Part shown: positions 1 through 6,928 of the stretch, one piece after another
How the letters are laid out: every line of letters starts with the position of its first letter
Position numbering within the stretch: position 1 is the stretch's first letter
NCBI GenBank assembly: GCA_017483235.1
Contig: JAFULE010000022.1
Span: 1 to 14,733 of the forward strand
From: Faecalibacterium sp.
Lineage (GTDB): Bacteria > Bacillota > Clostridia > Oscillospirales > Ruminococcaceae
DNA length: 14,733 nt
Reading direction: 5' to 3'
The notes under the pieces: model-generated
Database searches by the model: none
The model's input: only the letters and a program-made list of their open reading frames with translations
What the model was told of the DNA's origin: nothing
Made by a program: the position numbers and the translations under genes

Positions 1-368
1 AACTGGATACCCACTGGATCCATCGCGGTGGTGAGAACCCCGTCGAGTTCATCAAGAAGTATGCCGGCTCTGTCCGTCTGCTGCATCTGAAGGACTACCG
101 CATCGCCAACGTCAATATGCCCGACATGAGCAACGGCTTTGACATGAAGGCCTTTGCCAACGCCTTCTTCTCCGAGCCCGTGCAGTTTGCCGAGCTGGGC
201 AAGGGCAACCTGCCCCTGAAGGCCTGCATCGAGGCCGGTCTGGCCGGCGGCGCCGAGTACTTCCTGATCGAGCAGGACGACAGCTACGGCCGCGATCCGT
301 TCGACTGCCTGAAAGACAGCCGCGATCACCTGATCCAGCTGGGCTACGCCGACTGGTTCAAGCTGTAA
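1..368 (+). CDS. Sugar phosphate isomerase/epimerase, 3' end (5' truncated by window edge)
   Basis: An open frame runs in from the left edge (first whole codon at 3) and stops with TAA at 366-368, giving 121 visible residues. The visible part reads like the C-terminal half of a xylose-isomerase-like TIM barrel (AP endonuclease family 2 / IolE type). It has a DTHW motif near the start, then HLKDY, then AELGKGN, and ends with FLIEQDDSYGRDPFDCLKDS. In this family the Asp and His of DTH, a later His and the Glu of IEQD bind the catalytic divalent metal. Such enzymes isomerise or epimerise sugars or sugar phosphates in the cytoplasm; the substrate cannot be told from this fragment. An internal ATG at 117 is in frame but lies inside the conserved fold, so it is not the start. 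A strong terminator follows. Confidence 0.85.
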   Translation, partial: LDTHWIHRGGENPVEFIKKYAGSVRLLHLKDYRIANVNMPDMSNGFDMKAFANAFFSEPVQFAELGKGNLPLKACIEAGLAGGAEYFLIEQDDSYGRDPFDCLKDSRDHLIQLGYADWFKL

Positions 369-393
369 GCGCCCCACAAAATCCCCTGCATGC

Positions 394-436
394 AACGTGC
401 CCCCGCTGCGGTAAGCAGCGGGGGCACGTTTTGTTT
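394..436 (+). terminator. Rho-independent terminator of the sugar isomerase gene
   Basis: A perfect inverted repeat (394-409 with 415-430, loop GGTAA) is followed by TTTTGTTT on the + strand. It lies between two convergent genes. The opposite strand has no T-run after the stem, so it mainly serves the rightward gene. Confidence 0.9.
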
Positions 437-463
437 ACAGAACTGCAGGTTTTGCCGCATCTG

Positions 464-1351
464 TCATGCTTTCCAGTAGGTTTTGCAATCCGGGGTGCGG
501 TGCAGGTAACCGAAGTCCACCAGTTCACGGCGCAGCAGGGCGGCGTCAGGCCAGATCTGCTTTAAAATGGCGTTCAGCTCTGGTTCGGGGTAGTGGTATT
601 CCGGCTGCAGTTCGGCGGCAATGCGGTCCAAAAGCACCTGCCGTTTTTTGGCTTTATAGCTGTAGCTGCGCAGCCGCAGAGGGCTTTCGCTTTCAATCAG
701 TGCCCGGCAGATGGCGGCCCGCTCGGCTTCGGTTACGGTAACCGGCGGCAGCTGCGGCACCCCGGCAGCATTCAGCACCACCTTGTACAGCCCCCCTTCG
801 CTGCAGCCGATCAGCAGGGTGCAGCGGGCCAGTTTGGGCAGCCGCAGCGCAGGCTGCTGTTCGGGATACAACCGGGTGAGCCGGTAATGGTCCAAGCCTA
901 CCTGCGCCACAAAGGTCAGGTGATGCTGTTTGGTCATGGGGTGGTCAAATTCCAGATACCATTCGTCCTCTACGGCGGTGATGGTGGGCAGATGCCCATC
1001 GGCGGCCGGCCGAGGCTGCAGCGCGGCCAACGGACGGCCGCAGCAGGTAAGCTGAGCACCACCCAACTGGGCAGCCAGATTGCCGCACTGCGGGCAAAAG
1101 TAAATTTTCAGATTGCGCATATTTCCCCCTTGCGACGATACTTTCAGCTGGCCGGCAAGCAGCGCCCGCAGATCCACCGCGTACAAATCGGCAAGTGCCG
1201 GCAGTAAACTCAGGTCGGGACACCCCTTGCCCCGCTCCCACTTGCTGACCGCCTGCTCGGTAACGCACAGCGCCTGTGCCACCTGCCGTTGGGTATAGCC
1301 TGCACCGGTGCGCAGGGTGTGCAGCAGTGCACCGATTTTTTCTGCATCCAT
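464..1351 (-). CDS. XRE-type HTH regulator with desulfoferrodoxin-like domain and C-terminal DUF2087
   Basis: A 295-residue protein with three domains. Residues about 5-65 are an XRE/Cro helix-turn-helix (YTQRQVAQAL, then VSKWERG). Residues 84-108 match desulfoferrodoxin centre I: CPQCGN (C86, C89) and TCCG (C103, C104), a likely FeS4 or zinc site. Residues about 118-190 resemble the superoxide reductase iron site: H120 in GHLP, H137 and H143 in HPMTKQH, C183 in CSEGGLY. The usual CNxHGLW His is Gly (G186), so one iron ligand is missing. Residues about 205-295 resemble DUF2087 (YPEPELNAIL, LLRRELVDFGYL), probably a small winged helix. It is likely a cytoplasmic DNA-binding redox or metal sensor; the target is unknown. 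The start is supported by AAGGGGG seven bases upstream and by a promoter at 1384-1412. Confidence 0.85.
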   Translation of the reverse strand: MDAEKIGALLHTLRTGAGYTQRQVAQALCVTEQAVSKWERGKGCPDLSLLPALADLYAVDLRALLAGQLKVSSQGGNMRNLKIYFCPQCGNLAAQLGGAQLTCCGRPLAALQPRPAADGHLPTITAVEDEWYLEFDHPMTKQHHLTFVAQVGLDHYRLTRLYPEQQPALRLPKLARCTLLIGCSEGGLYKVVLNAAGVPQLPPVTVTEAERAAICRALIESESPLRLRSYSYKAKKRQVLLDRIAAELQPEYHYPEPELNAILKQIWPDAALLRRELVDFGYLHRTPDCKTYWKA

Positions 1352-1383
1352 GGCCGTGCCCCCTTGTTGTCTGGTACAACTTC

Positions 1384-1412
1384 AGTATAGCGGCCGGCCG
1401 GGCAAAAGGCAA
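1384..1412 (-). promoter_or_regulatory. Promoter of the XRE/desulfoferrodoxin gene
   Basis: On the - strand there is TTGCCT (1407-1412), a 17-base spacer and TATACT (1384-1389). The start codon at 1351 lies about 25 bases beyond the expected transcription start, and a Shine-Dalgarno sequence sits at 1359-1365. It begins just past the terminator of the gene upstream, so this regulator is its own unit. Confidence 0.7.
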
Positions 1413-1431
1413 TCAACGCGCCGTTGAGCGC

Positions 1432-1466
1432 AAAAAATCCCCACAGAAGATTCTGCGGGGATTTTT
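1432..1466 (-). terminator. Terminator of the degV gene
   Basis: On the - strand, beginning a few bases after the DegV stop codon, AAAAATCCCC-G-CAGAA pairs with TTCTG-T-GGGGATTTTTT across a short loop. The stem has one internal mismatch and ends in a six-T run. Confidence 0.85.
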
Positions 1467-1470
1467 GCAT

Positions 1471-2325
1471 TTATTGTTCCATGCCCACAATGCCAAAGGC
1501 GCCGACACCGCCGTGGCAGGTGATGACACAGCCGGTTTTCATCCAGGTGACCTGCTGCACGCCCAGCTCTTTTGCGGTCTGCTCGGCAGCCTGACGCAGT
1601 TCGTCGCCAAAGCCGGGCGCCCAGATAAAGTACAGATGGTCGGTGCTGAGGGCGTATTTTTCCATATGATCGCGGATCAGGGCAGGAATTACCTTTTTCA
1701 TAGCGCCGCGATACTTTTTCTTGGCCAGAAGGTAACCGTTTTCCACCTCGATGCAGGGGTGCAGCCCCAACAGGTTACCCACCATGGCGGCGGCATTGCT
1801 GACACGGCCGCCGGCGCGCAGGTAGTCGAGATTTTGCGGGATAAAGGCCATGCGGGTGCGGGCCATGATTTTTCTGGCTTCCTCGGCGGCTTGTTCCACG
1901 GTCATATCGGGGTTGTGCTGCAGCAATTTTGCCAGCTGCAGCACAACAGCGGCCTGCCCCACCGACACCTGTTTGGTGTCCACCGCCACCACATAGTCCC
2001 ACTCTTCGGCGGCCAGCTCGGCGCTGTGGTACGAACAGGTGGTAACCGCCGAATAGGCCAGATACAGAATTTTGTGCTGGGGCCAGCGGGCGTGGATCTG
2101 GTCAAACACCACATTGAAATCCTCGGGGGTGCAGCCGCTGGTACGGGGCACATCGCCGGTTTTATCGTAATATTCACACACCTCTTCCGCAGGGAAGGTG
2201 CCGTCGTCTTTGGTCACAGTGCCCAGCTGCACATGCATGGGCGCCAGATAAATGCCGTATTGGGCGGCCTGCTCGGGGGTGATGTCCGAACCGGTTTCCG
2301 CCACCAGAATTACATTTTTATGCAT
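1471..2325 (-). CDS. DegV family fatty-acid-binding protein
   Basis: A 284-residue protein with typical DegV length and order. The N-terminal strand VAETGSDI has the usual acidic T-x-SD start. TSGCTP (62-67) sits where the family has its TS-x-PS/T lipid-head motif. YSAVTTCSY (about 91-99) stands for the SSGLSGTY loop. VDTKQVSVGQ (115-124), DYLRAGGRVS (167-176) and a C-terminal CHGGVGAFGIVG complete the fold. DegV proteins bind one fatty acid between two alpha/beta domains. In Firmicutes the FakB members present fatty acids to the kinase FakA; no fakA-like gene lies nearby, so that role is unproven. The start has AAGGAGAG seven bases upstream. Its own promoter and terminator make it a single-gene unit. 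Confidence 0.92.
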   Translation of the reverse strand: MHKNVILVAETGSDITPEQAAQYGIYLAPMHVQLGTVTKDDGTFPAEEVCEYYDKTGDVPRTSGCTPEDFNVVFDQIHARWPQHKILYLAYSAVTTCSYHSAELAAEEWDYVVAVDTKQVSVGQAAVVLQLAKLLQHNPDMTVEQAAEEARKIMARTRMAFIPQNLDYLRAGGRVSNAAAMVGNLLGLHPCIEVENGYLLAKKKYRGAMKKVIPALIRDHMEKYALSTDHLYFIWAPGFGDELRQAAEQTAKELGVQQVTWMKTGCVITCHGGVGAFGIVGMEQ

Positions 2326-2377
2326 CAGGATTCTCTCCTTTTCTGTATAGAACCAATTACTTGAACAAACCTAATAA

Positions 2378-2406
2378 AGTGTACCACGATTTCGCCATGA
2401 AAGCAA
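2378..2406 (-). promoter_or_regulatory. Promoter of degV
   Basis: On the - strand there is TTGCTT (2401-2406), a 17-base spacer and TACACT (2378-2383), about 50 bases before the start codon. The rest of the 2326-2521 gap is AT-rich and holds no gene that I can see. Confidence 0.7.
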
Positions 2407-2521
2407 TATCAAAAACCACGTGATTTAATTTTTTTGTTTATATTGTTTATTGAATTTTGCCTCCTGTATAGCATAGTCGCTTTTTGTTTGCGCCATGCTT
2501 CGGGTTTGTTGTTGTACGGTT

Positions 2522-2555
2522 AAAAACAAAAAAGCCCCTGCCAAAGGCAGAGGCC
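2522..2555 (-). terminator. Terminator after the split-barrel flavin gene
   Basis: On the - strand GCCTCTGCC, loop TTT, GGCAGGGGC (one G-U pair) is followed by TTTTTTGTTTTT. It lies about 20 bases past the stop codon at 2577. Confidence 0.9.
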
Positions 2556-2576
2556 GGTGTGCTGCGTGGGAGTGGC

Positions 2577-3056
2577 TCAGGCTTCCTTTACCCGTTTGCC
2601 GCAGATGTGGTCGGGGATCAGCTTCAGCAGCAGGGTATTGGGGCCGGACTGTTCAATTTCGCGGTGGATATACGCTTCGTCGGTGGTAAACTTGCGGCTC
2701 AGCCGTGCGGTCAGATCGGCGATCAGGGCAGGATCATCCAGAATCTGCACCCGGCCAAACACGATCACGCTGTTGACGGTGTAGGCCCACTCGCCTTCGG
2801 GGCGGGTGCCGCTGTCGTACACACAAAAGCTGACCTTGCCGCACTGCTTCAGGGCGTCGGTACGGTGGCTGGGGGCTTTGCCGCAGTGGAAATAAATGCA
2901 GCCGTCATCGGGGTTGTAAAAGTGGTTCATGGGGGTGCCATAAGGGTACCCCTCATCCCCCAGCACCGACAGCACGCCGCGGGTTTCTTCGGTCAGCAGG
3001 CGGACGCATTCTTCCCGGGGCAGGGCATTGCGCTTGCGCAGCATTTCACGAAACAT
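2577..3056 (-). CDS. Pyridoxamine 5'-phosphate oxidase family (NimA-like) FMN-binding protein
   Basis: A 159-residue cytoplasmic protein of the split-barrel flavin fold (Pyridox_ox_2 / nitroimidazole-resistance group). Seen: RGVLSVLGDEGYPYGTPMN (26-44), the usual first strands; IYFHCGKAPSHRTDAL (54-69), matching the FMN-contacting YFHxAxxGHK segment; and NSVIVFGRVQIL (95-106), a family signature. Relatives bind FMN and some reduce nitro groups, but most are unassigned, so I do not name a substrate. The start has AGGAGGAA at the expected distance. The terminator of the maturase gene ends only a few bases before this ribosome site, so there is no room for a separate promoter; expression probably relies on read-through from the SCIFF unit. 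Confidence 0.88.
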   Translation of the reverse strand: MFREMLRKRNALPREECVRLLTEETRGVLSVLGDEGYPYGTPMNHFYNPDDGCIYFHCGKAPSHRTDALKQCGKVSFCVYDSGTRPEGEWAYTVNSVIVFGRVQILDDPALIADLTARLSRKFTTDEAYIHREIEQSGPNTLLLKLIPDHICGKRVKEA

Positions 3057-3072
3057 AGCAGTTCCTCCTTAC

Positions 3073-3100
3073 AAAAAACGCACCGGCTATACCGGTGCGT
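3073..3100 (-). terminator. Terminator between the SCIFF maturase and the flavin gene
   Basis: On the - strand ACGCACCGG, loop TATAG, CCGGTGCGT is followed by TTTTTG. The T-run ends only a few bases before the Shine-Dalgarno sequence of the next gene (3061-3070). Confidence 0.88.
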
Positions 3101-3109
3101 CTGGTTGGC

Positions 3110-4582
3110 TCAGTTGCCGCAGCTTTCGCCGCAGCCGTCACAGTCGTCGGCCAAAGTGGCGGTGGCCGCACCGGCAAGGGTGGGATCCATCGCTTCGGCC
3201 ACCTTGACCATAATGGCGCACTCCATCCGCTTGCGGAACACCTTGCAGCCGTACTCGTACACGCCGTGGATGTCGCCGGTAGCGTGCAAAGCGTTGGCCG
3301 CGCAGCCGCCCGAGCAGTACAACCGGGCCCAGCAGTCCTTGCAGTCGGGGCGGGCATACACGTTGCACAGCTTGAACTCGTCCCGCAGGGCAGTGTTGGT
3401 GACACCCTGCCAGATGTCGCCCAGCTTGTAGGCCTCGTCGCCCACAAACTGATGGCAGGGATACAGGTCACCCCACGGGGTAACAGCCATGTACTCGGTA
3501 CCGGAACCGCAGCCCGAAATACGCTTGTAGATACAGGGGCCATGGGCCAGGTCGAGGATGTAGTGGTAGAAGGTGATGGGCTTGCCGGCCTTTTCGCGGC
3601 GCAGCATATCCTTGGCCAGCAGTTCGTACTGGTCAAACAGAATGGGCAGGTCGGCCTCGGTCAGGGCGCTGGGGCTGTCGGGGGCAGAGACCACCGGCTC
3701 CATGCTCAGTTCGGTAAAGCCAAGGTCATCGGCCATATGGAACAGATCGTTGGTAAAGTCGGTGTTATAGTGGGTAAAGGTGCCGCGCATGTAATAGCCT
3801 TTGCCGCCGCGGGCTGCCACAAACTTCTGGAATTTGGGCACGATATCGTCGTAGCTGCCCTTGCCGTGGATGTCCACGCGGAAGCGGTCGTTCACCTCTT
3901 TGCGGCCGTCCAGACTGAGTACTACGTTGTGGCACTCTTTGTTGGCCCACTCGATCACCTCGTCGGTGACGCCTACGCCGTTGGTGGTGAGGGTGAAGCG
4001 GAAGTTCTTGTTGTGTTGCTTTTCGATGCTGCGGGCATAGGCCACCAGCTGCTTGCACACTTCAAAGTTCATCAGCGGCTCGCCGCCGAAGAAGTCCACT
4101 TCCAGATTGCGGCGGGTGCCGGAATGCTCGATGAGGAAATCCAGCGCGCGCTTGCCGGTTTCGAAGCTCATCAGGCCGGCCTTGCCGTGGAACTTACCCT
4201 GTGCCGCAAAGCAGTACTCGCAGTTTAGGTTGCAGGTGTGGGCCACGTGCAGGCACAGCGCCTTGACCACAGTGGAGCGGTTTTTGAAATCGAAGGCCTT
4301 GTCGGCGTAGGTGTCCGGGGCAAACAGCTTGCCTGCCGCAGTCAGCGCGGCAATGTCGGCAAACACATCGGCAAGGTCGCTTTCGGTAATGATGCCGGTA
4401 TCGGCATCGGCGCAGGGCTTGCCCAGCCAGCGCTCGGCCAGCGCGGCCTTGGCGTCGGCCTCGGTTTTACCGGCAGCCAGCAGTTCGATGGCGTCGTAGG
4501 CCACCTCGTCCACGGCATGCACACTGCCGCTGTTGATATCCAGCACAATGTTATAGCCGTTGAGTTTATATTGATGGATCAT
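3110..4582 (-). CDS. scfB: Radical SAM/SPASM SCIFF peptide maturase
   Basis: A 490-residue enzyme that should install thioether crosslinks in the SCIFF peptide encoded just upstream. The N-terminal part (about 1-95) resembles a RiPP recognition region (MIHQYKLNGYNIVLDINSGSVH style). The radical SAM core has CNLNCEYC (C117, C121, C124) for the [4Fe-4S]/SAM cluster, FFGGEPLMNFE and LTTNG. The C-terminal SPASM region has CGSGTEYMAVTPWGDLYPCHQ, then CKDCWARLYCSGGC and a late YGC, the Cys set for two auxiliary clusters. The end is Cys-rich (DDCDGCGESC). The ATG at 4582 is preferred: AGGAG lies ten bases upstream, while an earlier in-frame ATG at 4648 lies inside a terminator hairpin. The symbol follows the scfAB usage. 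Confidence 0.95.
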   Translation of the reverse strand: MIHQYKLNGYNIVLDINSGSVHAVDEVAYDAIELLAAGKTEADAKAALAERWLGKPCADADTGIITESDLADVFADIAALTAAGKLFAPDTYADKAFDFKNRSTVVKALCLHVAHTCNLNCEYCFAAQGKFHGKAGLMSFETGKRALDFLIEHSGTRRNLEVDFFGGEPLMNFEVCKQLVAYARSIEKQHNKNFRFTLTTNGVGVTDEVIEWANKECHNVVLSLDGRKEVNDRFRVDIHGKGSYDDIVPKFQKFVAARGGKGYYMRGTFTHYNTDFTNDLFHMADDLGFTELSMEPVVSAPDSPSALTEADLPILFDQYELLAKDMLRREKAGKPITFYHYILDLAHGPCIYKRISGCGSGTEYMAVTPWGDLYPCHQFVGDEAYKLGDIWQGVTNTALRDEFKLCNVYARPDCKDCWARLYCSGGCAANALHATGDIHGVYEYGCKVFRKRMECAIMVKVAEAMDPTLAGAATATLADDCDGCGESCGN

Positions 4583-4615
4583 AATACGGTTTCTCCTGAC
4601 AGATCGTAATGGGCG

Positions 4616-4649
4616 GAAAAAATGCCGGAACGCCAAGCGTTCCGGCATT
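4616..4649 (-). terminator. Attenuating terminator between SCIFF precursor and maturase
   Basis: On the - strand AATGCCGGAACGC pairs perfectly with GCGTTCCGGCATT across a three-base loop, followed by a T-run. It separates the tiny precursor gene from its maturase within one transcription unit. This usually gives abundant peptide and a little enzyme by read-through. Confidence 0.9.
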
Positions 4650-4663
4650 CAAACTTGCCGAAC

Positions 4664-4804
4664 TTATTCCTTCTCGCAGGGCTGGTTGGCAATGCCGCAG
4701 CTGGTCTTGCAGGCGCTCTGGCAGGAAGTCTGGCACTCGCCGCAACCGCCGTTGATAACGCTCTTGGCCATATCGCGGGTGTTCAGGGTCTGGATATGCT
4801 TCAT
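4664..4804 (-). CDS. scfA: SCIFF ranthipeptide precursor (six Cys in forty-five residues)
   Basis: A 46-residue peptide beginning MKHIQTLNTRDMAKS. Its Cys-rich core contains CGECQTSCQSACKTSCG and a final NQPC. The six cysteines are C21, C24, C28, C32, C36 and C43. This is the conserved SCIFF precursor of Clostridia, modified by the maturase immediately downstream; the leader is the N-terminal twenty or so residues. AAGGAGG lies nine bases before the ATG, and a near-perfect promoter precedes it. Residue 37, after the KTSC motif, is Gly, whereas the SCIFF sequences I remember usually have Thr there (KTSCT). That Thr is the reported crosslink acceptor in CteA, so the crosslink pattern here may differ. 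The biological role of SCIFF peptides is not settled. Confidence 0.95.
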   Translation of the reverse strand: MKHIQTLNTRDMAKSVINGGCGECQTSCQSACKTSCGIANQPCEKE

Positions 4805-4841
4805 AGGGCAATCCCTCCTTCTAACATTCAAGATTACACTA

Positions 4842-4871
4842 ATAATACACGCAAGCAGGGGGTTTTGTCAA
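4842..4871 (-). promoter_or_regulatory. Promoter of the SCIFF unit
   Basis: On the - strand consensus TTGACA (4866-4871), an 18-base spacer and TATTAT (4842-4847). The -35 box overlaps the TGA stop codon (4868-4870) of the upstream Nudix-decarboxylase gene. No terminator separates the two, so read-through from upstream is also possible. Confidence 0.85.
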
Positions 4872-6850
4872 CCCGCCACGCACCGATATCCCCCATTTTT
4901 TGCCCCGGTGTGGTGCAGCCGGGTGCCCAGCGCCTGCAAAGCAGCCACTGCGGCCAGAAATTCGGCGGTAATCTGTTCACCGGGGGCGATCAGCGGCACC
5001 CCGGGCGGGTAGGCCCACACATACTCGGCGGCCACGCGGCCAAGGGCGCCCGATTCCGCCACCGTTTCGGCCGGGGCCGCAAGGGCCGCCGCAATGGTGC
5101 AGTGCACCGGGGGCAGCGGCGGCAGCACCGCAGCCGCTGCGGCATCTGCCGCGACAATGCATTCCCGGTCGATGGTCAGCAGTGCCTCGGCAAAACGACA
5201 CAGGGCGGCAGGGTCATCGGCAGGGGCGGTCATGGCCAGCAGGTTTTCGCCGCAGGCCATCTCGGTTTCAAAGCCAAAGCGGCTGCGCAGAAGTTCCGCC
5301 AACTGTGCACCGGTCAGCCCGGCAGCACGGCCGTTTACCAGCAGCTTGGAAGGGTCGTGGGCAAACACGGTTTCGTCCGGGTGGTCGGCCGGGCTCTCTC
5401 CGCCGTGGCACAGCACCCGCAGATGCTGCAGCCGGGCCGCCGCCCGGTCAAAGGCGGCAAGAGCCACCGTCCAGTTTTTGTAAAGCTCTTCGCCGCGGGT
5501 GGCCAGCAGATGCGCCGCGCCGTCCAGCGAAGCCAGCAGCGGATAGGACGGCGAGCTGGTTTGGAAGATCTGCAGCTGCCGTGCCACCGCATCCGGGTCC
5601 ACCAGATCGCCGTTCAGGTGCAGCCATGCGGTCTGGGTCAGGCTGGGCAGGGTTTTGTGAGCACTTTGCACCACCAGATCTGCCCCGCATTCCACCGCGC
5701 CCGCCGGGAAGTTATAGGGTGCCCAGCGGATGAGATGGGCGCCGTGGGCCTCGTCCACCAGCAGCGGCACCCCATACAGATGGCACACGAAGGCGATGCC
5801 GTGAATATCCGAAATCACACCCTCGTAGGTGGGGCTGGTGAGAATGACGCATTTTGCCTGCGGGCAGCTGCGCAGCGCCTGCCCCACCGCTTCGGGGCTG
5901 ACGCTGCCGTACACGCCAAAGACCTCATTGATGGGCGGGGCAAGCCAGCGGACAGTCAGCCCGCCCAGTTCGATGGCATGGTATACCGCTTTGTGACAGT
6001 TGCGGGCAGCAATGACCGTGCTGCCCACCGGGGCAAGGGCACGGATGCCTGCCAAAAGGCCGGCAGTGCTGCCCCCCACCAGATGCCAGCTGCGCTTTGC
6101 ACCATACAGTGCGGCGGTGCGCTGCATCGAGTCGGCCAGAATCTCCTCTGCATCGTGCAGATCATCCACACCGGGCACCTCGGTCAGATCCCAGTCAAAG
6201 GGCAGCCCCGGCGCAGGGGCCAGCCGGCGTTTGTGGCCGGGCATGTGCAGTGGATACAAACCCTTTTGGGCGTATGCCTGCAGCTGAGCAGTCAGCGGCG
6301 GAGTCTGCATACCCTGCCGCAGCAGTTCCAGTTCTTCGGTGTAGATGCAGTGCGGGATGGTATTCTGTGCCACAGCCTGCACGCATTCCTCGAAATTGAA
6401 CCAGCACACCTCGGCCACCTCTTCGGGCTGCAAGGTGAACTGCTGCGGCTCTTTGTCCAACCAGAGAATGTACACGTTGCTGACCTGATCGTCCACAAAC
6501 GTGCTGCCGTGGAAGCTGCCCCGATACTGGAACCGCCGCTGCCCGCAGTACAGCAGCTGATCGGGCCGGGCGGCAACCCCCAGTTCTTCCTGCAGCTCGC
6601 GCAAAGCCGAGGGCACAAAATCCACCCCGGCGGGGATATGCCCCGCACTGGAAATATCCCAGCAGCCGGGGAAGCTGTCTTTATTGTAACTGCGCTTCTG
6701 CAGCAAGATCTGTACCCGGCCCGCGCGGCTGCGCAGCAGCCACACATGGGCGGTGCGGTGGCGGATGCCCTGCGCATGGGCAAGGGTACGTTCCACCGTT
6801 TGACCGGTGGGCTGGCCATATTCGGTTACAACATCAAAAAATTCGGGCAT
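4868..6850 (-). CDS. Nudix hydrolase fused to an Orn/Lys/Arg decarboxylase-type PLP enzyme
   Basis: One uninterrupted 660-residue frame with two enzymes. Residues about 1-175 are a Nudix domain of the isopentenyl-diphosphate-isomerase-like group. The Nudix box spans G70-V92 (GHIPAG, then RELQEELGV), but the position before DFVPSAL that is normally Glu is V77; the catalytic REL-x-EE is intact. Residues about 185-660 are a fold-type I PLP decarboxylase: HMPGHKR (202-208), GGSTAG (259-264), VDEAHGAH (365-372) with the ring-contacting Asp D366, and SAHKTLPSLTQ (396-406) with Schiff-base lysine K399. The length fits the short Bacillus-type arginine/lysine decarboxylases. It may make a polyamine precursor; the substrate is not readable. 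The start has AAAGGA nine bases upstream and a promoter at 6883-6911. Confidence 0.88.
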   Translation of the reverse strand: MPEFFDVVTEYGQPTGQTVERTLAHAQGIRHRTAHVWLLRSRAGRVQILLQKRSYNKDSFPGCWDISSAGHIPAGVDFVPSALRELQEELGVAARPDQLLYCGQRRFQYRGSFHGSTFVDDQVSNVYILWLDKEPQQFTLQPEEVAEVCWFNFEECVQAVAQNTIPHCIYTEELELLRQGMQTPPLTAQLQAYAQKGLYPLHMPGHKRRLAPAPGLPFDWDLTEVPGVDDLHDAEEILADSMQRTAALYGAKRSWHLVGGSTAGLLAGIRALAPVGSTVIAARNCHKAVYHAIELGGLTVRWLAPPINEVFGVYGSVSPEAVGQALRSCPQAKCVILTSPTYEGVISDIHGIAFVCHLYGVPLLVDEAHGAHLIRWAPYNFPAGAVECGADLVVQSAHKTLPSLTQTAWLHLNGDLVDPDAVARQLQIFQTSSPSYPLLASLDGAAHLLATRGEELYKNWTVALAAFDRAAARLQHLRVLCHGGESPADHPDETVFAHDPSKLLVNGRAAGLTGAQLAELLRSRFGFETEMACGENLLAMTAPADDPAALCRFAEALLTIDRECIVAADAAAAAVLPPLPPVHCTIAAALAAPAETVAESGALGRVAAEYVWAYPPGVPLIAPGEQITAEFLAAVAALQALGTRLHHTGAKNGGYRCVAG

Positions 6851-6882
6851 AGGGCGGCATCCTTTGCGGGTCGTTTTTTGTT

Positions 6883-6911
6883 ATTGTACCACGGGCTGGG
6901 CCTGCCCTCAA
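6883..6911 (-). promoter_or_regulatory. Promoter of the Nudix-decarboxylase gene
   Basis: On the - strand TTGAGG (6906-6911), a 17-base spacer and TACAAT (6883-6888), lying in the gap between the Prp-like stop codon and this gene's start. Confidence 0.65.
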
Positions 6912-6928
6912 CACCGGGGCGGCAAAAA

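Noticed and set aside
3095..4228. A long + strand open frame opposite the SCIFF maturase
   Set aside because: The opposite strand encodes an unmistakable radical SAM/SPASM enzyme; this frame is its shadow.
4583..4648. Upstream ATG at 4648 as the maturase start
   Set aside because: It falls inside the terminator hairpin and has no ribosome site, while the ATG at 4582 has AGGAG and begins the conserved protein.
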